39,959 nucleotides of DNA from Candidatus Vogelbacteria bacterium RIFOXYB1_FULL_42_16 (GTDB lineage: Bacteria; Patescibacteriota; Minisyncoccia; Phycocordibacterales; XYD1-FULL-46-19): assembly GCA_001823055.1 (NCBI GenBank), contig MHTH01000010.1:7316-47274 (forward strand), read 5' to 3'. Of the stretch, positions 1-9,732 are shown piece by piece (within the stretch, counting starts at the first letter, position 1; every line of letters starts with the position of its first letter). Made by a program: the position numbers and the translations under genes. The notes under the pieces are model-generated. The model did no database searches, had not been told where the DNA came from, and worked only from the letters and a program-made list of their open reading frames with translations.

Positions 1-10
1 TATCCAAGTA

Positions 11-241
11 ATGCAACAGCTTAGTGTTTTCCTGCCTTATATCCAAGTTATTCTCTCCGTGCTATTAGTCGGAGCGATCCTCTTGCAACAAAGTGACGCC
101 GGTCTCGGTTCGGCTTTTGGTGGTTCCCGCAACGCCAACCCCTTTTCCACCAAACGCGGTTTGGAAAAAAATCTTTTCATTGTTACAATCATTCTCGCTA
201 TTTTATTCATCGCTTCGACTATTCTCGCGCTTTTTCTTTAG
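11..241 (+). CDS. secG: Preprotein translocase subunit SecG
   Basis: 76 aa, two hydrophobic helices, SecG-like loop 'LLQQSDAGLGSAFGGS' and hydrophobic C-terminus. Confidence 0.9.
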   Translation: MQQLSVFLPYIQVILSVLLVGAILLQQSDAGLGSAFGGSRNANPFSTKRGLEKNLFIVTIILAILFIASTILALFL

Positions 242-302
242 TTTTTCGACGACCAAAAAAGTCTGCTAAATAGTCAGCCAATTTTTTCTCTAAAATTCTA
301 TC

Positions 303-2105
303 GTGATAGAAAAACTCATCTATTATTTTTCTTGGGCAAAAGCTCGATTTTTGGCTACTTACCATTTTCTTGGCCTACCCAATCGTTTGGAATTCAAAAC
401 TGCGATCGTCTCTTTTAGCCCGCGCAGTCGACTGATTTTAGGCGTCATCGCCGTCATCTTTGCTATTAGCACCGCGGTCTTGTTTTGGCGTTTAAATGAT
501 TTGATCGTCGTTGATATTGCCGTCCCAGGTGGCTCTCTGACCGAAGGCATTATTGGTTCGCCTCGTTTTATTAATCCACTCTTGGCGATTTCCGATGCCG
601 ACCGCGATTTGTCCGTCTTGGTTTATTCCGGCCTAATGCGCATCGGCACAGAAAACCGTCTAATCCCAGATCTCGCCGAAAGTTATAGCGTCAGCGCCGA
701 CGGCTTGACTTATCATTTCAAATTAAAGGAAGAAATTTATTGGCACGATAACGAAAAAATCGATGCTGATGATGTTGTTTTCACCATCAAAAAAGCCACC
801 GATCCACAAATAAAAAGTCCCAAGCGGGCCGACTGGGACGGAGTGGGGATAGTTAAAATCAACGACCGAGAAATAGAATTCAAACTTAAAAAACCCTATG
901 CCAACTTTTTAGACAACACGACTATGGGGATTTTACCAGAACATTTGTGGTCAAAAATTCCGGCCGAATCATTCCCGCTTAGCGATTTAAATATCAAACC
1001 AGTTGGTTCCGGACCTTTTCAATTTGATAGTCTTAAAAAAGATGATTTGGGTATGGCCCAAACTTATAATCTGACTGCTTTCAAATATTTTGCTTTGGGC
1101 AAATCGCGTTTGGACAGTCTGACGATCAAATCTTATCCCAACAGCGACGAATTATATGCCGATTATCTGCTCGGCAAAATCGAGAGCTTGGGAGCAATTG
1201 CCCCCGATCGCGCCCAAAAGATGAACTCTGCTCAAGTGATGAAAATTCCCCTGCCGAGAATTTTTGGCGTCTTTCTCAATCAAAATCAAGCTAAAGTTTT
1301 TACCAGCAAAGAAGTCCGCCAAGCCTTAGACCTAGCCACCGACAAAAAAGCTATCATTGATAAAGTGCTTTTTGGATTTGGTCAAACTGTTGAAAACGCC
1401 CTACCCCCAAGTTCCTTTGGTTTTACTCTGGAAACCAGTAATAGTCTCTATGATCCCAATAAAGCAAAAGAAATTTTAGCCAAAGCTGGTTGGAAATCGG
1501 GAATAAATGGGGTCTTGGAAAAAAGAATTTATATCAATAAAAAAGATACCCGGCTGGAAACTTTATCTTTTACTATTTTGACTTCCGATGTGCCAGAACT
1601 AAAAGCTGTGGCGGAACAAGTCAAAGAACAATGGTCAAAGATCGGCGCCAAAGTTGAAGTAAAAATTTTTGAAGCCAGCGACTTAAATGATAATTTTATT
1701 CGTCCGCGCAAATATGACGCTCTCTTGTTTGGTGAAGTGTTAGGTCGTCACCCCGACCCCTTTCCTTTTTGGCATTCTTCACAAAGACTGGATCCCGGCT
1801 TGAATATCGCTCAATATACCAATCTCACCGCCGATAAATTATTGGAAGAGATCCGCCAAGCGACGGACGAAAAAACACAGTTGGCCAAATATCGACTCTT
1901 CCAAAAAGAAATCGCCAATGATCAGCCAGCCGTTTTTATTTATTCGCCTTACTATTTATATGTCTTACCAAAAAGTATCGGTGGGACTACTTTTTCAACC
2001 ATTTCTATTCCGGCCGAACGTTTTTCTTCCGTTCACAAATGGTATTCTAAAACCGATCGAATTTGGCGCTTTCTCGCCCAACAAAAAAACATTATCAACA
2101 AATAA
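303..2105 (+). CDS. Peptide/nickel-type ABC transporter substrate-binding protein (SBP_bac_5), N-terminally membrane anchored
   Basis: 600 aa; 'LVYSGLMRIGTENRLIPDLAESYSVSADGLTYHFKLKEEIYWHDNEKIDADDVVFTI' is typical of family 5 SBPs; GTG start. Confidence 0.88.
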   Translation: MIEKLIYYFSWAKARFLATYHFLGLPNRLEFKTAIVSFSPRSRLILGVIAVIFAISTAVLFWRLNDLIVVDIAVPGGSLTEGIIGSPRFINPLLAISDADRDLSVLVYSGLMRIGTENRLIPDLAESYSVSADGLTYHFKLKEEIYWHDNEKIDADDVVFTIKKATDPQIKSPKRADWDGVGIVKINDREIEFKLKKPYANFLDNTTMGILPEHLWSKIPAESFPLSDLNIKPVGSGPFQFDSLKKDDLGMAQTYNLTAFKYFALGKSRLDSLTIKSYPNSDELYADYLLGKIESLGAIAPDRAQKMNSAQVMKIPLPRIFGVFLNQNQAKVFTSKEVRQALDLATDKKAIIDKVLFGFGQTVENALPPSSFGFTLETSNSLYDPNKAKEILAKAGWKSGINGVLEKRIYINKKDTRLETLSFTILTSDVPELKAVAEQVKEQWSKIGAKVEVKIFEASDLNDNFIRPRKYDALLFGEVLGRHPDPFPFWHSSQRLDPGLNIAQYTNLTADKLLEEIRQATDEKTQLAKYRLFQKEIANDQPAVFIYSPYYLYVLPKSIGGTTFSTISIPAERFSSVHKWYSKTDRIWRFLAQQKNIINK

Positions 2106-2114
2106 TTAGCAAAA

Positions 2115-4148
2115 ATGATACCGCTCAATCAGCCCAATCAACCGCACCGCCAAAGTGGCGCGGATAATAATCGTCAGCGTCCATCTCGCCGGCGCCATTT
2201 CGTCGCCTCCGGCAATGAAGCCCCAACTTTTTCGGTCAACAGATTGGCTCGACATAAAAATAATTTTCCGCCCGCCAATCGGCCAATGCCAAACAATAGG
2301 CTGGCACCAAACGAAATCAAACAGAACAGCCAGTCGACCACTGAAACCACCAGACGACCAGCGGTCAAAATTCGCGCCCAAGCAGGAGCATCTAGACCGA
2401 GAAAAAGATTGACGGCCGATTCCGCTTACTCCAAAGACTCAAGCACTAAACCGAGAGAAAAAATCCCCGATATTAATTCCGATGTGATCCGAATTATTCC
2501 GCTTGGTGGGGTGGAAGAAATTGGCAAAAATATGACCGCTGTGGAAATCGGCGATGATATTGTTATCGTTGATGCCGGTTTGGCTTTTCCGGGTGAAGAT
2601 GCTCCCGGTGTTGATTATATTATTCCCGATACTACTTATTTGGAAGAACATCGACAAAAAATTCGCGCGGTGATTGTTACTCATGGCCACCTGGATCATA
2701 TTGGCGGTATTCCCTACCTGATGGAAAAAATCGGCAATCCGCCGATCTACACTTCACTTTTGACCGCCGTTATGATCAAAAAACGACAAGAAGAATTCCC
2801 TCATCTGCCCAAATTAAATATCCAAGTGATCAGTCCGGGTGAAAAATTAAAAGCCGGCCAAATGACTTTTCGCTTTTTTGCTACTTCTCATACTATTCCC
2901 GACTCGGTTGGCGTTATTCAAGAGACAGCTTATGGCAACATTATCTATACCGGTGATATTCGTCTGGAGCATAAAAATGGTCAACTGGCCGATTTTGAAA
3001 TCAAAACTTATGGCAATATCGGTAAAGAAAACAATTTGGTCTTAATGGCCGATTCAACCAATGTGGAAAAACCCGGCTTTTCTTTTCCCGAAAAAGAAGT
3101 CCAACAAAATGTCAAAGATATTGTCAGTCGCGCCAAAGGCCGAGTGATTATTGGCACTTTTGCTTCTCTCTTTGAGCGCATTATCTATATTATTATGGCT
3201 TGCGAAGAATTGGGCAAAAAAGTGGCCATTGAGGGCCGAGCGATGAAAACCAATATCGAAATCGCTAAAGAATTGGGTCTGCTCAAAGTCAAACGCGGAA
3301 CAATTATTTCTTCCGATGAATTGTCCTTGCATCCAGAAAATCAAATCGTGATTTTAGCTACCGGCGCCCAAGGTGACGAATTTGCCGCCCTGATGCGGAT
3401 GTCGCAAAAAGAACATAAACTGGTCAAGATTAAAAAAGGCGACACGGTGTTACTCTCTTCTTCGGTTATCCCCGGCAATGAGAAAAGCGTCCAGAAATTA
3501 AAAGATAATCTTTCGCGTCAAGGTGCCAAAATCGTTCACTACGGCGTGGCTAATGTTCATTCGAGCGGTCACTCCTACCAAGGTGAGGTGGAATGGATTC
3601 ACAAAATGATTCGTCCGCGTTTTTTTATTCCCGTTCACGGCAACCACTATATGTTACGAGTTCACGCCGAAGTCGCTATGGGTGTCGGCTTGCCGGAAAA
3701 AAATATTGTCGTGCCGGACAATGGTTCGATTATCGAAATTTCTGACCAAGGACGCAAAATTGGCGCCCTCAAACAAAACGCTGGTTCTCGAGTAGTGATG
3801 GTGGACGGTCTCGGCACCAACAACATCCAGGAAGTAGTCATCCGCGATCGTCAAATGTTGGCTCAAGATGGAATGTTTGTCATCATCGCCATAGTAGATG
3901 TCAAGAATGGCAAAATCCGCAAATCACCGGATATCATCTCGCGCGGTTTCGTTTATTTGAAAGAGTCACAAGAATTACTGCGCGCCGTTCGTCAAACGGC
4001 CAAAAAAACGATCGAGGATGCCACTGCTAAAATGCACCCGATCAATTTGGATTATGTTAAAAACTCCGTCCGCGAAGAGCTAGGTAAATACCTCTTTCAA
4101 AAAACTCACAAACGCCCGATAATTCTGCCCGTGTTAATCGAGGTGTAG
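2115..4148 (+). CDS. rnj: Ribonuclease J (metallo-beta-lactamase/beta-CASP) with long basic N-terminal extension
   Basis: 'GGVEEIGKNMTAVEIGDDIVIVDAG' and 'VTHGHLDHIGGIPYL' motifs; ~120 aa Arg/Pro/Asn/Gln-rich N-terminal extension. Confidence 0.93.
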   Translation: MIPLNQPNQPHRQSGADNNRQRPSRRRHFVASGNEAPTFSVNRLARHKNNFPPANRPMPNNRLAPNEIKQNSQSTTETTRRPAVKIRAQAGASRPRKRLTADSAYSKDSSTKPREKIPDINSDVIRIIPLGGVEEIGKNMTAVEIGDDIVIVDAGLAFPGEDAPGVDYIIPDTTYLEEHRQKIRAVIVTHGHLDHIGGIPYLMEKIGNPPIYTSLLTAVMIKKRQEEFPHLPKLNIQVISPGEKLKAGQMTFRFFATSHTIPDSVGVIQETAYGNIIYTGDIRLEHKNGQLADFEIKTYGNIGKENNLVLMADSTNVEKPGFSFPEKEVQQNVKDIVSRAKGRVIIGTFASLFERIIYIIMACEELGKKVAIEGRAMKTNIEIAKELGLLKVKRGTIISSDELSLHPENQIVILATGAQGDEFAALMRMSQKEHKLVKIKKGDTVLLSSSVIPGNEKSVQKLKDNLSRQGAKIVHYGVANVHSSGHSYQGEVEWIHKMIRPRFFIPVHGNHYMLRVHAEVAMGVGLPEKNIVVPDNGSIIEISDQGRKIGALKQNAGSRVVMVDGLGTNNIQEVVIRDRQMLAQDGMFVIIAIVDVKNGKIRKSPDIISRGFVYLKESQELLRAVRQTAKKTIEDATAKMHPINLDYVKNSVREELGKYLFQKTHKRPIILPVLIEV

Positions 4149-4171
4149 GGTAGTAGTAAGTAGTAGAGTAG

Positions 4172-4289
4172 TTCACCCTATTGAGTTTAAATTAAGAGCC
4201 ATTCTTTTCTAAAAAAGAATGGCTCTTAATTTAAACAACTAATAAATAGTGAAAAAACCTATTTATTAGTTGTTACTCTATAGGGTAAA
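4172..4289. mobile_element. MITE-like inverted-repeat element A
   Basis: Terminal inverted repeats ttcaccctattgagt (4172-4186) / RC of 4275-4289 tttaccctatagagt (13/15); inner perfect 24-bp stem (4185-4208/4213-4236) and 16-bp stem (4234-4249/4259-4274); AGTAG abuts both ends (4167-4171, 4290-4294). Confidence 0.55.
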
Positions 4290-4302
4290 AGTAGTAAGTA
4301 AA

Positions 4303-4337
4303 TCTCCCGCATTTTCGCTTCGCGAAAATGCGGGAGA
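4303..4337. repeat. Perfect 16-bp stem-loop (tctcccgcattttcgc-ttc-gcgaaaatgcgggaga)
   Basis: Direct reading of inverted repeat. Confidence 0.85.
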
Positions 4338-4393
4338 AATTTTTAAGTTTGTAATAAAATTATCAACACCCGGTGTTTGATAAAATAAAGTCT

Positions 4394-4432
4394 AAAAAAA
4401 AGGGGGGAAGTTGGACTTCCCCCCCTTTTTTT
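4394..4432. terminator. Bidirectional intrinsic terminator
   Basis: A8-GGGGGGAAG-ttgga-CTTCCCCCCC-T7 hairpin. Confidence 0.85.
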
Positions 4433-4434
4433 AT

Positions 4435-4632
4435 TTATCCCTCTCTCTTAGCGTACTCTCGTGCCCTTAAATCCTTTTCAGTTTGATGAAGCCACCCATC
4501 AATAGAATTGATAAGACCATACATAGCAGTAGCATCATCTTCAATAGCTCTAGTGGCCTCTTGGAGTTCTGCCAAAATTCCTTTTACTCTTTCAACTTTT
4601 GTCGCTGTTGTCTCTGGTCCTGTTTCAGACAT
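4435..4632 (-). CDS. Small hypothetical protein (65 aa), helical
   Basis: ORF between a terminator and a possible promoter; soluble composition; no recognised family. Confidence 0.55.
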   Translation of the reverse strand: MSETGPETTATKVERVKGILAELQEATRAIEDDATAMYGLINSIDGWLHQTEKDLRAREYAKREG

Positions 4633-4741
4633 ATTTTTATTTAATTAATTTATAATCCCTTAATAATACCCCCCCCCCGAGGCAAATTGACAAGAGGATA
4701 AGTTTTTTGAGGTTTTGGCTAAATTGCAGTAAAATTAACAG

Positions 4742-5554
4742 ATGGAAATTGAAACAAGAATCGCAATTTTTAAGGGTCGGGAAATCAGAAAGGTTATTCA
4801 TAAGAACGAGTGGTGGTTTGTGATTGTTGATATTATTGAAGTTTTAACTGATTCTGTTCAGCCTGACGGATATGTTAAAGACATGAGGCGACGCGATCCA
4901 GAACTAGCCAAAGGGTGGGGGCAAATTGCCACCCCCCTTCCTATTCAGACTACTGGAGGTCTACAGATGTTAAATTGCGCCAATACCGAAGGCATATTTC
5001 GTATAGTTCAATCAATTCCTTCGCCCAAAGCTGAGCCACTTAAGCGTTGGCTGGCCAAAGTTGGCTATGAGCGAGTCCAAGAAATCGAAGATCCTGAGTT
5101 GGCCACTAAACGGACGAGGATGCTTTACAAGCTCAAAGGCTACCCTGATAGCTGGATTGAAAAAAGAATGAGAGGCATCGCTATTCGCGAAGAATTGACT
5201 GACGAATGGCAAAAACGGGGTGCCAGAGAAGACAAAGATTATGAAATCTTAACCGCTGAAATCTCCAAAGCCACTTTTGGTGTCACTCCCAGCGAATACA
5301 AAAAACTGAAAGGTCTCAAGCGACAAAATCTGCGTGACCATATGAATGATTTTGAGCTAATTTTTAATATGCTCGGTGAAAGATCTACAACCGAAATTCA
5401 TCGGACGGAAAATTCAAAAGGCGTACCAAAATTAAAGTCCGATGCCAATCGAGGTGGTAGAGTAGCTGGTAATGCCCGGAAAGAATTAGAAAAAGAGTTG
5501 GGGCGATCGGTTGTTTCCAAAAATAATTTCAAAAAAATGAGAGGAAAATCGTAG
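4742..5554 (+). CDS. BRO-N/antirepressor-type domain protein (DinD-like C-terminal region)
   Basis: 'IAIFKGREIRKVIHKNEWWFVIVDIIEVLTDS' BRO-N signature; C-terminal 'LKGLKRQNLRDHMNDFELIFNMLGERSTTEI' resembles DinD/BRO-associated region. Confidence 0.75.
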   Translation: MEIETRIAIFKGREIRKVIHKNEWWFVIVDIIEVLTDSVQPDGYVKDMRRRDPELAKGWGQIATPLPIQTTGGLQMLNCANTEGIFRIVQSIPSPKAEPLKRWLAKVGYERVQEIEDPELATKRTRMLYKLKGYPDSWIEKRMRGIAIREELTDEWQKRGAREDKDYEILTAEISKATFGVTPSEYKKLKGLKRQNLRDHMNDFELIFNMLGERSTTEIHRTENSKGVPKLKSDANRGGRVAGNARKELEKELGRSVVSKNNFKKMRGKS

Positions 5555-5623
5555 GTATCACTAGACCCTAGATCTGAGGCATTGATATTTTTTAAAATAA
5601 CCAATACAAGTTATAATAAACTG

Positions 5624-6784
5624 ATGCGCAAACTTATTTATCTCGTCAGTTTTTTGTTAGCAGTAGTGGCCGCTCTGCCGGCCTATGTCGAATCTTCTTT
5701 TTTGCAAACTTTAGTCGGCACAAAATCAGTCGGTTCGATTTTCGCCATTAGTTCCTTGCTCACCATCGCCACTTTTTCTTTTCTACCAACACAATTAAAA
5801 AATTGGGGCTTGCGTCGGCCATTGATAATTTTTTCTTTTTTTGCCATTGTGGCGACCGTTCAACTTGCCGTCAGCCCTAGTGGTTATGCCACCCTATTGG
5901 CTTTCGTCGTCTTCTATTCTGCCGGCATGATTATCCGCTACCTTTTGGATGTCCTTCTCGAACAATATAGCGACGATCGGAGCACTGGCTCGACTCGCGG
6001 TCTTTATATGACCGCCTACAATCTAGCTTGGCTTTGTTCGCCTTTTTTAGTCGGCCGAATTTTAGAAATCTATCCCGAACGCTACAGTTTGATTTTTTTT
6101 CTGACTTTACCGGCCATGCTCTTGGCTTTGATTATCACCATTGTCGCCCTAAAAGAAAAAGACCGGAAAGAATTTCGTCTATCTTCTCCACTCCAAGCCA
6201 TCAAAAAACTTTGGCGCAGTAGTAATAAAAATGATGCCGATGTAAAAAAAATCTTGGCCATTGATTTTTTATTACATTTTTTCTATGCCATCATGGTCGT
6301 CTATAGCCCGATTTATTTGCACGAAGTCATCGGTTTGACTTGGTCGCAAATCGGTATCATTTTTACTTTTATGCTTTTACCCTTTGTTTTATTTGAATTG
6401 CCTTTGGGTCGTCTAGCCGACAAATATCTAGGTGAAAAAGAATTATTGATTGCCAGTATTATTCTATCGGCGATTGCCACTGCTTCGATTCCTCTCGTCT
6501 CCGGCCAGAGTTTGATCGTCTGGGGACTGATTTTGTTCTTGACTCGCACCGGCGCCGCCGGCATTGAAATCATGAAGGAAACCTATCTCTTCAAAAAAAT
6601 TGACAGTCAAAATGCCGACATTATCGCCGTTTCGCGCAACAACGTCCCCTTGGCTTATTTAATCGGTCCGCTTTTTGCCACTGTTTTTTTGGCTTTTCTA
6701 CCACTAAAATTTATTTTTCTGGCCGTCGCTCTCGCCACCTTGTCCAGCCTCTTTTTCGCCAACAGCCTAAGAGACACTCGTTAA
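5624..6784 (+). CDS. Major facilitator superfamily transporter
   Basis: ~386 aa polytopic protein with MFS-like loops (e.g. 'LGRLADKYLGEKELLI'); start placed at MRKLIYLV downstream of a TATAAT. Confidence 0.85.
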   Translation: MRKLIYLVSFLLAVVAALPAYVESSFLQTLVGTKSVGSIFAISSLLTIATFSFLPTQLKNWGLRRPLIIFSFFAIVATVQLAVSPSGYATLLAFVVFYSAGMIIRYLLDVLLEQYSDDRSTGSTRGLYMTAYNLAWLCSPFLVGRILEIYPERYSLIFFLTLPAMLLALIITIVALKEKDRKEFRLSSPLQAIKKLWRSSNKNDADVKKILAIDFLLHFFYAIMVVYSPIYLHEVIGLTWSQIGIIFTFMLLPFVLFELPLGRLADKYLGEKELLIASIILSAIATASIPLVSGQSLIVWGLILFLTRTGAAGIEIMKETYLFKKIDSQNADIIAVSRNNVPLAYLIGPLFATVFLAFLPLKFIFLAVALATLSSLFFANSLRDTR

Positions 6785-9697
6785 ATTTCGCCACTGGCAA
6801 AATTCACACTCGAGGTCAGTACAAGTCTTGGTTAGGATTTTTCCCGACCAAACATCATCAATCAGATTTTGGATTTCTTTTTTGACCCTCTCGATGTCAG
6901 CCGATTCGATGGGAATCTGAATCGTTGGACAACGCCCCTTACTATCGGGTTTGACAAAAACTAGCGCTGGTTCAATAGTTTTGCCTCGATAAAAATGACT
7001 ACCAGTCATTAAAATTTTGTAAAAAACCAATTGACGAAAATAACCGCCGTTGTCATTTTTGGTCTCACCCTTTATAGCGCCAACACTCATCGCCTCTTTG
7101 GTTTTATAATCAAAGACTAAAACTTTGTCCGCCGTTTCGACCAGAGCATCCATTTTGCCATGCAATTTCAATTCGATTGGTCGATCCAGATATTTAGTCT
7201 GGAAAAAAGTTTCCACCCATTTTTCCGACGATACCTGACCCTTGGTTGAAAAATGCTCTTCAAGCGCCGTGGCCACTTTGGGCGCGTTTAGTAGAAGTTC
7301 GTCCAAAATCATTTCCTTTTCTGACCGAGGTAAAAGCGAGTGGACAAAATAGTCTTGAACACCTTTTTTCAAATTGGCCGTGATGCTAGCGACATTTTTA
7401 TCGAGTTCAGACCAGACCAGCGAAATGGCTTCATGCATAGCATTGCCTTTTTCGGCACTACTGGCCGGCGGTTCCGGCAACTTCAAAATACTTTTATAAA
7501 AAAACTTGCTAGGACAATCGCAAAAATGATTGAGAGCCGTGACCGACAAACCCTTTTCCAATAAAGTATTTTTGGCATATTCGATCAGCTCCGTTTGATT
7601 TTTAATCTCTGCAGACCAGTTGGAATTTTGAGTGGAGAAATCAGTCAAGGCCGGAAGTTCAATCCGCGAAATGTTAGTCGAATCCAACTCGGCGATAAAA
7701 CGCAAGGGAGTCAAAGTTCGCTTTAAATTATCCTCCAAACTAAAAATAATTGTCGCGTGATCTTTAGCTCGAGTCAAAGCAACATAAAAAAGCCGGCGCG
7801 CATCGCTAACTTCATCGCCCTCTTCTTTTTCCACCGGCAAAATAAAATAATTGCCTCGATGCTTGGACATCCAAGATTCTTCCGTCGCATAAGGTAAAAA
7901 AACTTGATCATATTCTAAACCTTTCGAACCGTGAGCGGTCATAATCCGCACTTGGGCATCAGAAGCACCAGCGGAAATTTTTAAACTTCTGGTTTCCGCC
8001 GTCTGACGATAAGCCAGCAATTCAGCGATCAAAGCTCGCGGATCCTCAATCATTTTTTGTTGGGCTAAATCTTGGGCCAAAGCCACAATCGATCGCCAAA
8101 CTTCGACCGCTAGAGGATTTTTAGTTGCCAATTTGGTTAGGCCGGATTTCTCGCCGGCATTAATCACAAATTCAATCGCTCCCGCTTCGGTCAAATTTTT
8201 TCTTAATTCAGCCAAGACTGGTATTTTTTGCGTCACTTCGCCCATTTGACCACTCCGAATTTGTCGAATCAGTAAAGTCGAGTCATGGAAATCTAAAGCC
8301 CATAAACCAGCTGTCAAAGTTTGGGCCAGAGCTTCGATTTGAGACGGATCAGCGAGAAACTCCAGCAGTTGAAAATAAAGCCGACCAAGTGGATGAGAGA
8401 AAATATCTGTCCCGCGTTCGGCCGTGGCCGAAAGGCCGTTATGTTCCAACAAAGATAGCGCTCGCTCCACATCACGATTGGTACGAGTAATAATCGCGAT
8501 CGTTTTTTGCTGATCTTGAGTCAAGATATTCTTCACCGCTTGAACTAAATATTGTTCGCCTGCTTCGGTGTTGCCGGCGGTCACAATATCGATCGGTCTA
8601 GGCGCCTCTGCCTTGGCTGATTTTAATTTAATCCGTAGATTGAGGTGCTCGCCTTCACCATAATTTTTTTCAATCATACCAAAACTGGCATCCAAAATAC
8701 CCTGTTGAGAACGATAATTGGCGATCAAAGAAATAACTTTCATCGTCGGCCACAGATGTTGAAATTTTAGAAAATTCTGCACCGAGGCACCTTGGAAACG
8801 ATAAATCGCCTGTTTTTCATCACCGACCACAAAGAGATTTGGCTCATCAAAAAAATCAGCGATCTTTTTGATTAAAAGATTTTGGGCATCATTAGTGTCC
8901 TGATGTTCGTCGACCAACAGATAAAGATATTTTTCTTGCAGTAAACGCAAAAGTAATTCGTCTTTTTCTAATGTTTCCAACAATTCAAAAATTAAATCAT
9001 CAAAATCAATTTTTCGTTCAGTGCGTTTTTTGTCTTCGTAAGCTTGGTAAACTTCGGCCAGCAAAATTGTTCGTTCCGCTTTTTCAATGCGTTTGAGCGC
9101 TTCGGCTTTCAATTGTCCCTTGGTCGCCCCACGCGAAGAAATGGCTGATTCATCCTGTTTGATAAATTCGATTTGCTCGGTGGCATTTTTTCGAACCAAC
9201 GTTGGCGTCCAGGCTTCTTTGCGATAATCGCTGATAGTTTTAATAATTTTACCAACATAAAAATCCGGATCGCCAAGCGGTCTTAGTTTATTAAATTTCT
9301 TTTCTGCTAAAATTTCTCGGATCAGCGACTCGGCCTCGACTTCAGTCAATTGCTTCGCTCGCGACAAATGCGAAAAATGATCCTGCCATTCGGCAATAAC
9401 CGCTGACGCAAAACCGTGATAGGTATAGACCGCCACTTCATCGGCACGGGAACCGATAAATTGTCGCAGTTTGAGACGCATGGCTTTTTGACCGGCTTCA
9501 GTAAAAGTTAACGCTAAAATACCATTAGGCGGAGTATCAGTCTGTTGCAAGATATTGGCGATCCGCAGGGTCAAAATTTGGGTCTTGCCCGTCCCCGGTC
9601 CGGCAATGACCATCACCGGCCCCTCAATAGTATCCACCGCCTCCTTTTGCGCCGGATTGAGCCCTTTGTAGGCCTTGATAAATTCTGGGGTCATCAT
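6767..9697 (-). CDS. UvrD/PcrA-type superfamily 1 helicase with C-terminal PD-(D/E)XK (RecB-like) nuclease domain
   Basis: Walker A 'GPGTGKTQ', 'LLVDEHQDTND', 'GDEKQAIYRFQGA', 'TAHGSKGLEYDQVFLP'; nuclease 'VLVFDYKTKE'; Cys motif 'DCPSKFFY...CTDLECEFC'. Confidence 0.92.
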   Translation of the reverse strand: MMTPEFIKAYKGLNPAQKEAVDTIEGPVMVIAGPGTGKTQILTLRIANILQQTDTPPNGILALTFTEAGQKAMRLKLRQFIGSRADEVAVYTYHGFASAVIAEWQDHFSHLSRAKQLTEVEAESLIREILAEKKFNKLRPLGDPDFYVGKIIKTISDYRKEAWTPTLVRKNATEQIEFIKQDESAISSRGATKGQLKAEALKRIEKAERTILLAEVYQAYEDKKRTERKIDFDDLIFELLETLEKDELLLRLLQEKYLYLLVDEHQDTNDAQNLLIKKIADFFDEPNLFVVGDEKQAIYRFQGASVQNFLKFQHLWPTMKVISLIANYRSQQGILDASFGMIEKNYGEGEHLNLRIKLKSAKAEAPRPIDIVTAGNTEAGEQYLVQAVKNILTQDQQKTIAIITRTNRDVERALSLLEHNGLSATAERGTDIFSHPLGRLYFQLLEFLADPSQIEALAQTLTAGLWALDFHDSTLLIRQIRSGQMGEVTQKIPVLAELRKNLTEAGAIEFVINAGEKSGLTKLATKNPLAVEVWRSIVALAQDLAQQKMIEDPRALIAELLAYRQTAETRSLKISAGASDAQVRIMTAHGSKGLEYDQVFLPYATEESWMSKHRGNYFILPVEKEEGDEVSDARRLFYVALTRAKDHATIIFSLEDNLKRTLTPLRFIAELDSTNISRIELPALTDFSTQNSNWSAEIKNQTELIEYAKNTLLEKGLSVTALNHFCDCPSKFFYKSILKLPEPPASSAEKGNAMHEAISLVWSELDKNVASITANLKKGVQDYFVHSLLPRSEKEMILDELLLNAPKVATALEEHFSTKGQVSSEKWVETFFQTKYLDRPIELKLHGKMDALVETADKVLVFDYKTKEAMSVGAIKGETKNDNGGYFRQLVFYKILMTGSHFYRGKTIEPALVFVKPDSKGRCPTIQIPIESADIERVKKEIQNLIDDVWSGKILTKTCTDLECEFCQWRNLTSVS

Positions 9698-9732
9698 TGC
9701 TAACGATTATAGCACATGTTAAAATGCCGGAT

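Noticed and set aside
2106-2381. Antisense ORFs over rnj, ligA, gatA, pilB, copA and others in the ORF track
   Set aside because: Out-of-frame shadows of clearly coding genes; no recognisable domains or promoters
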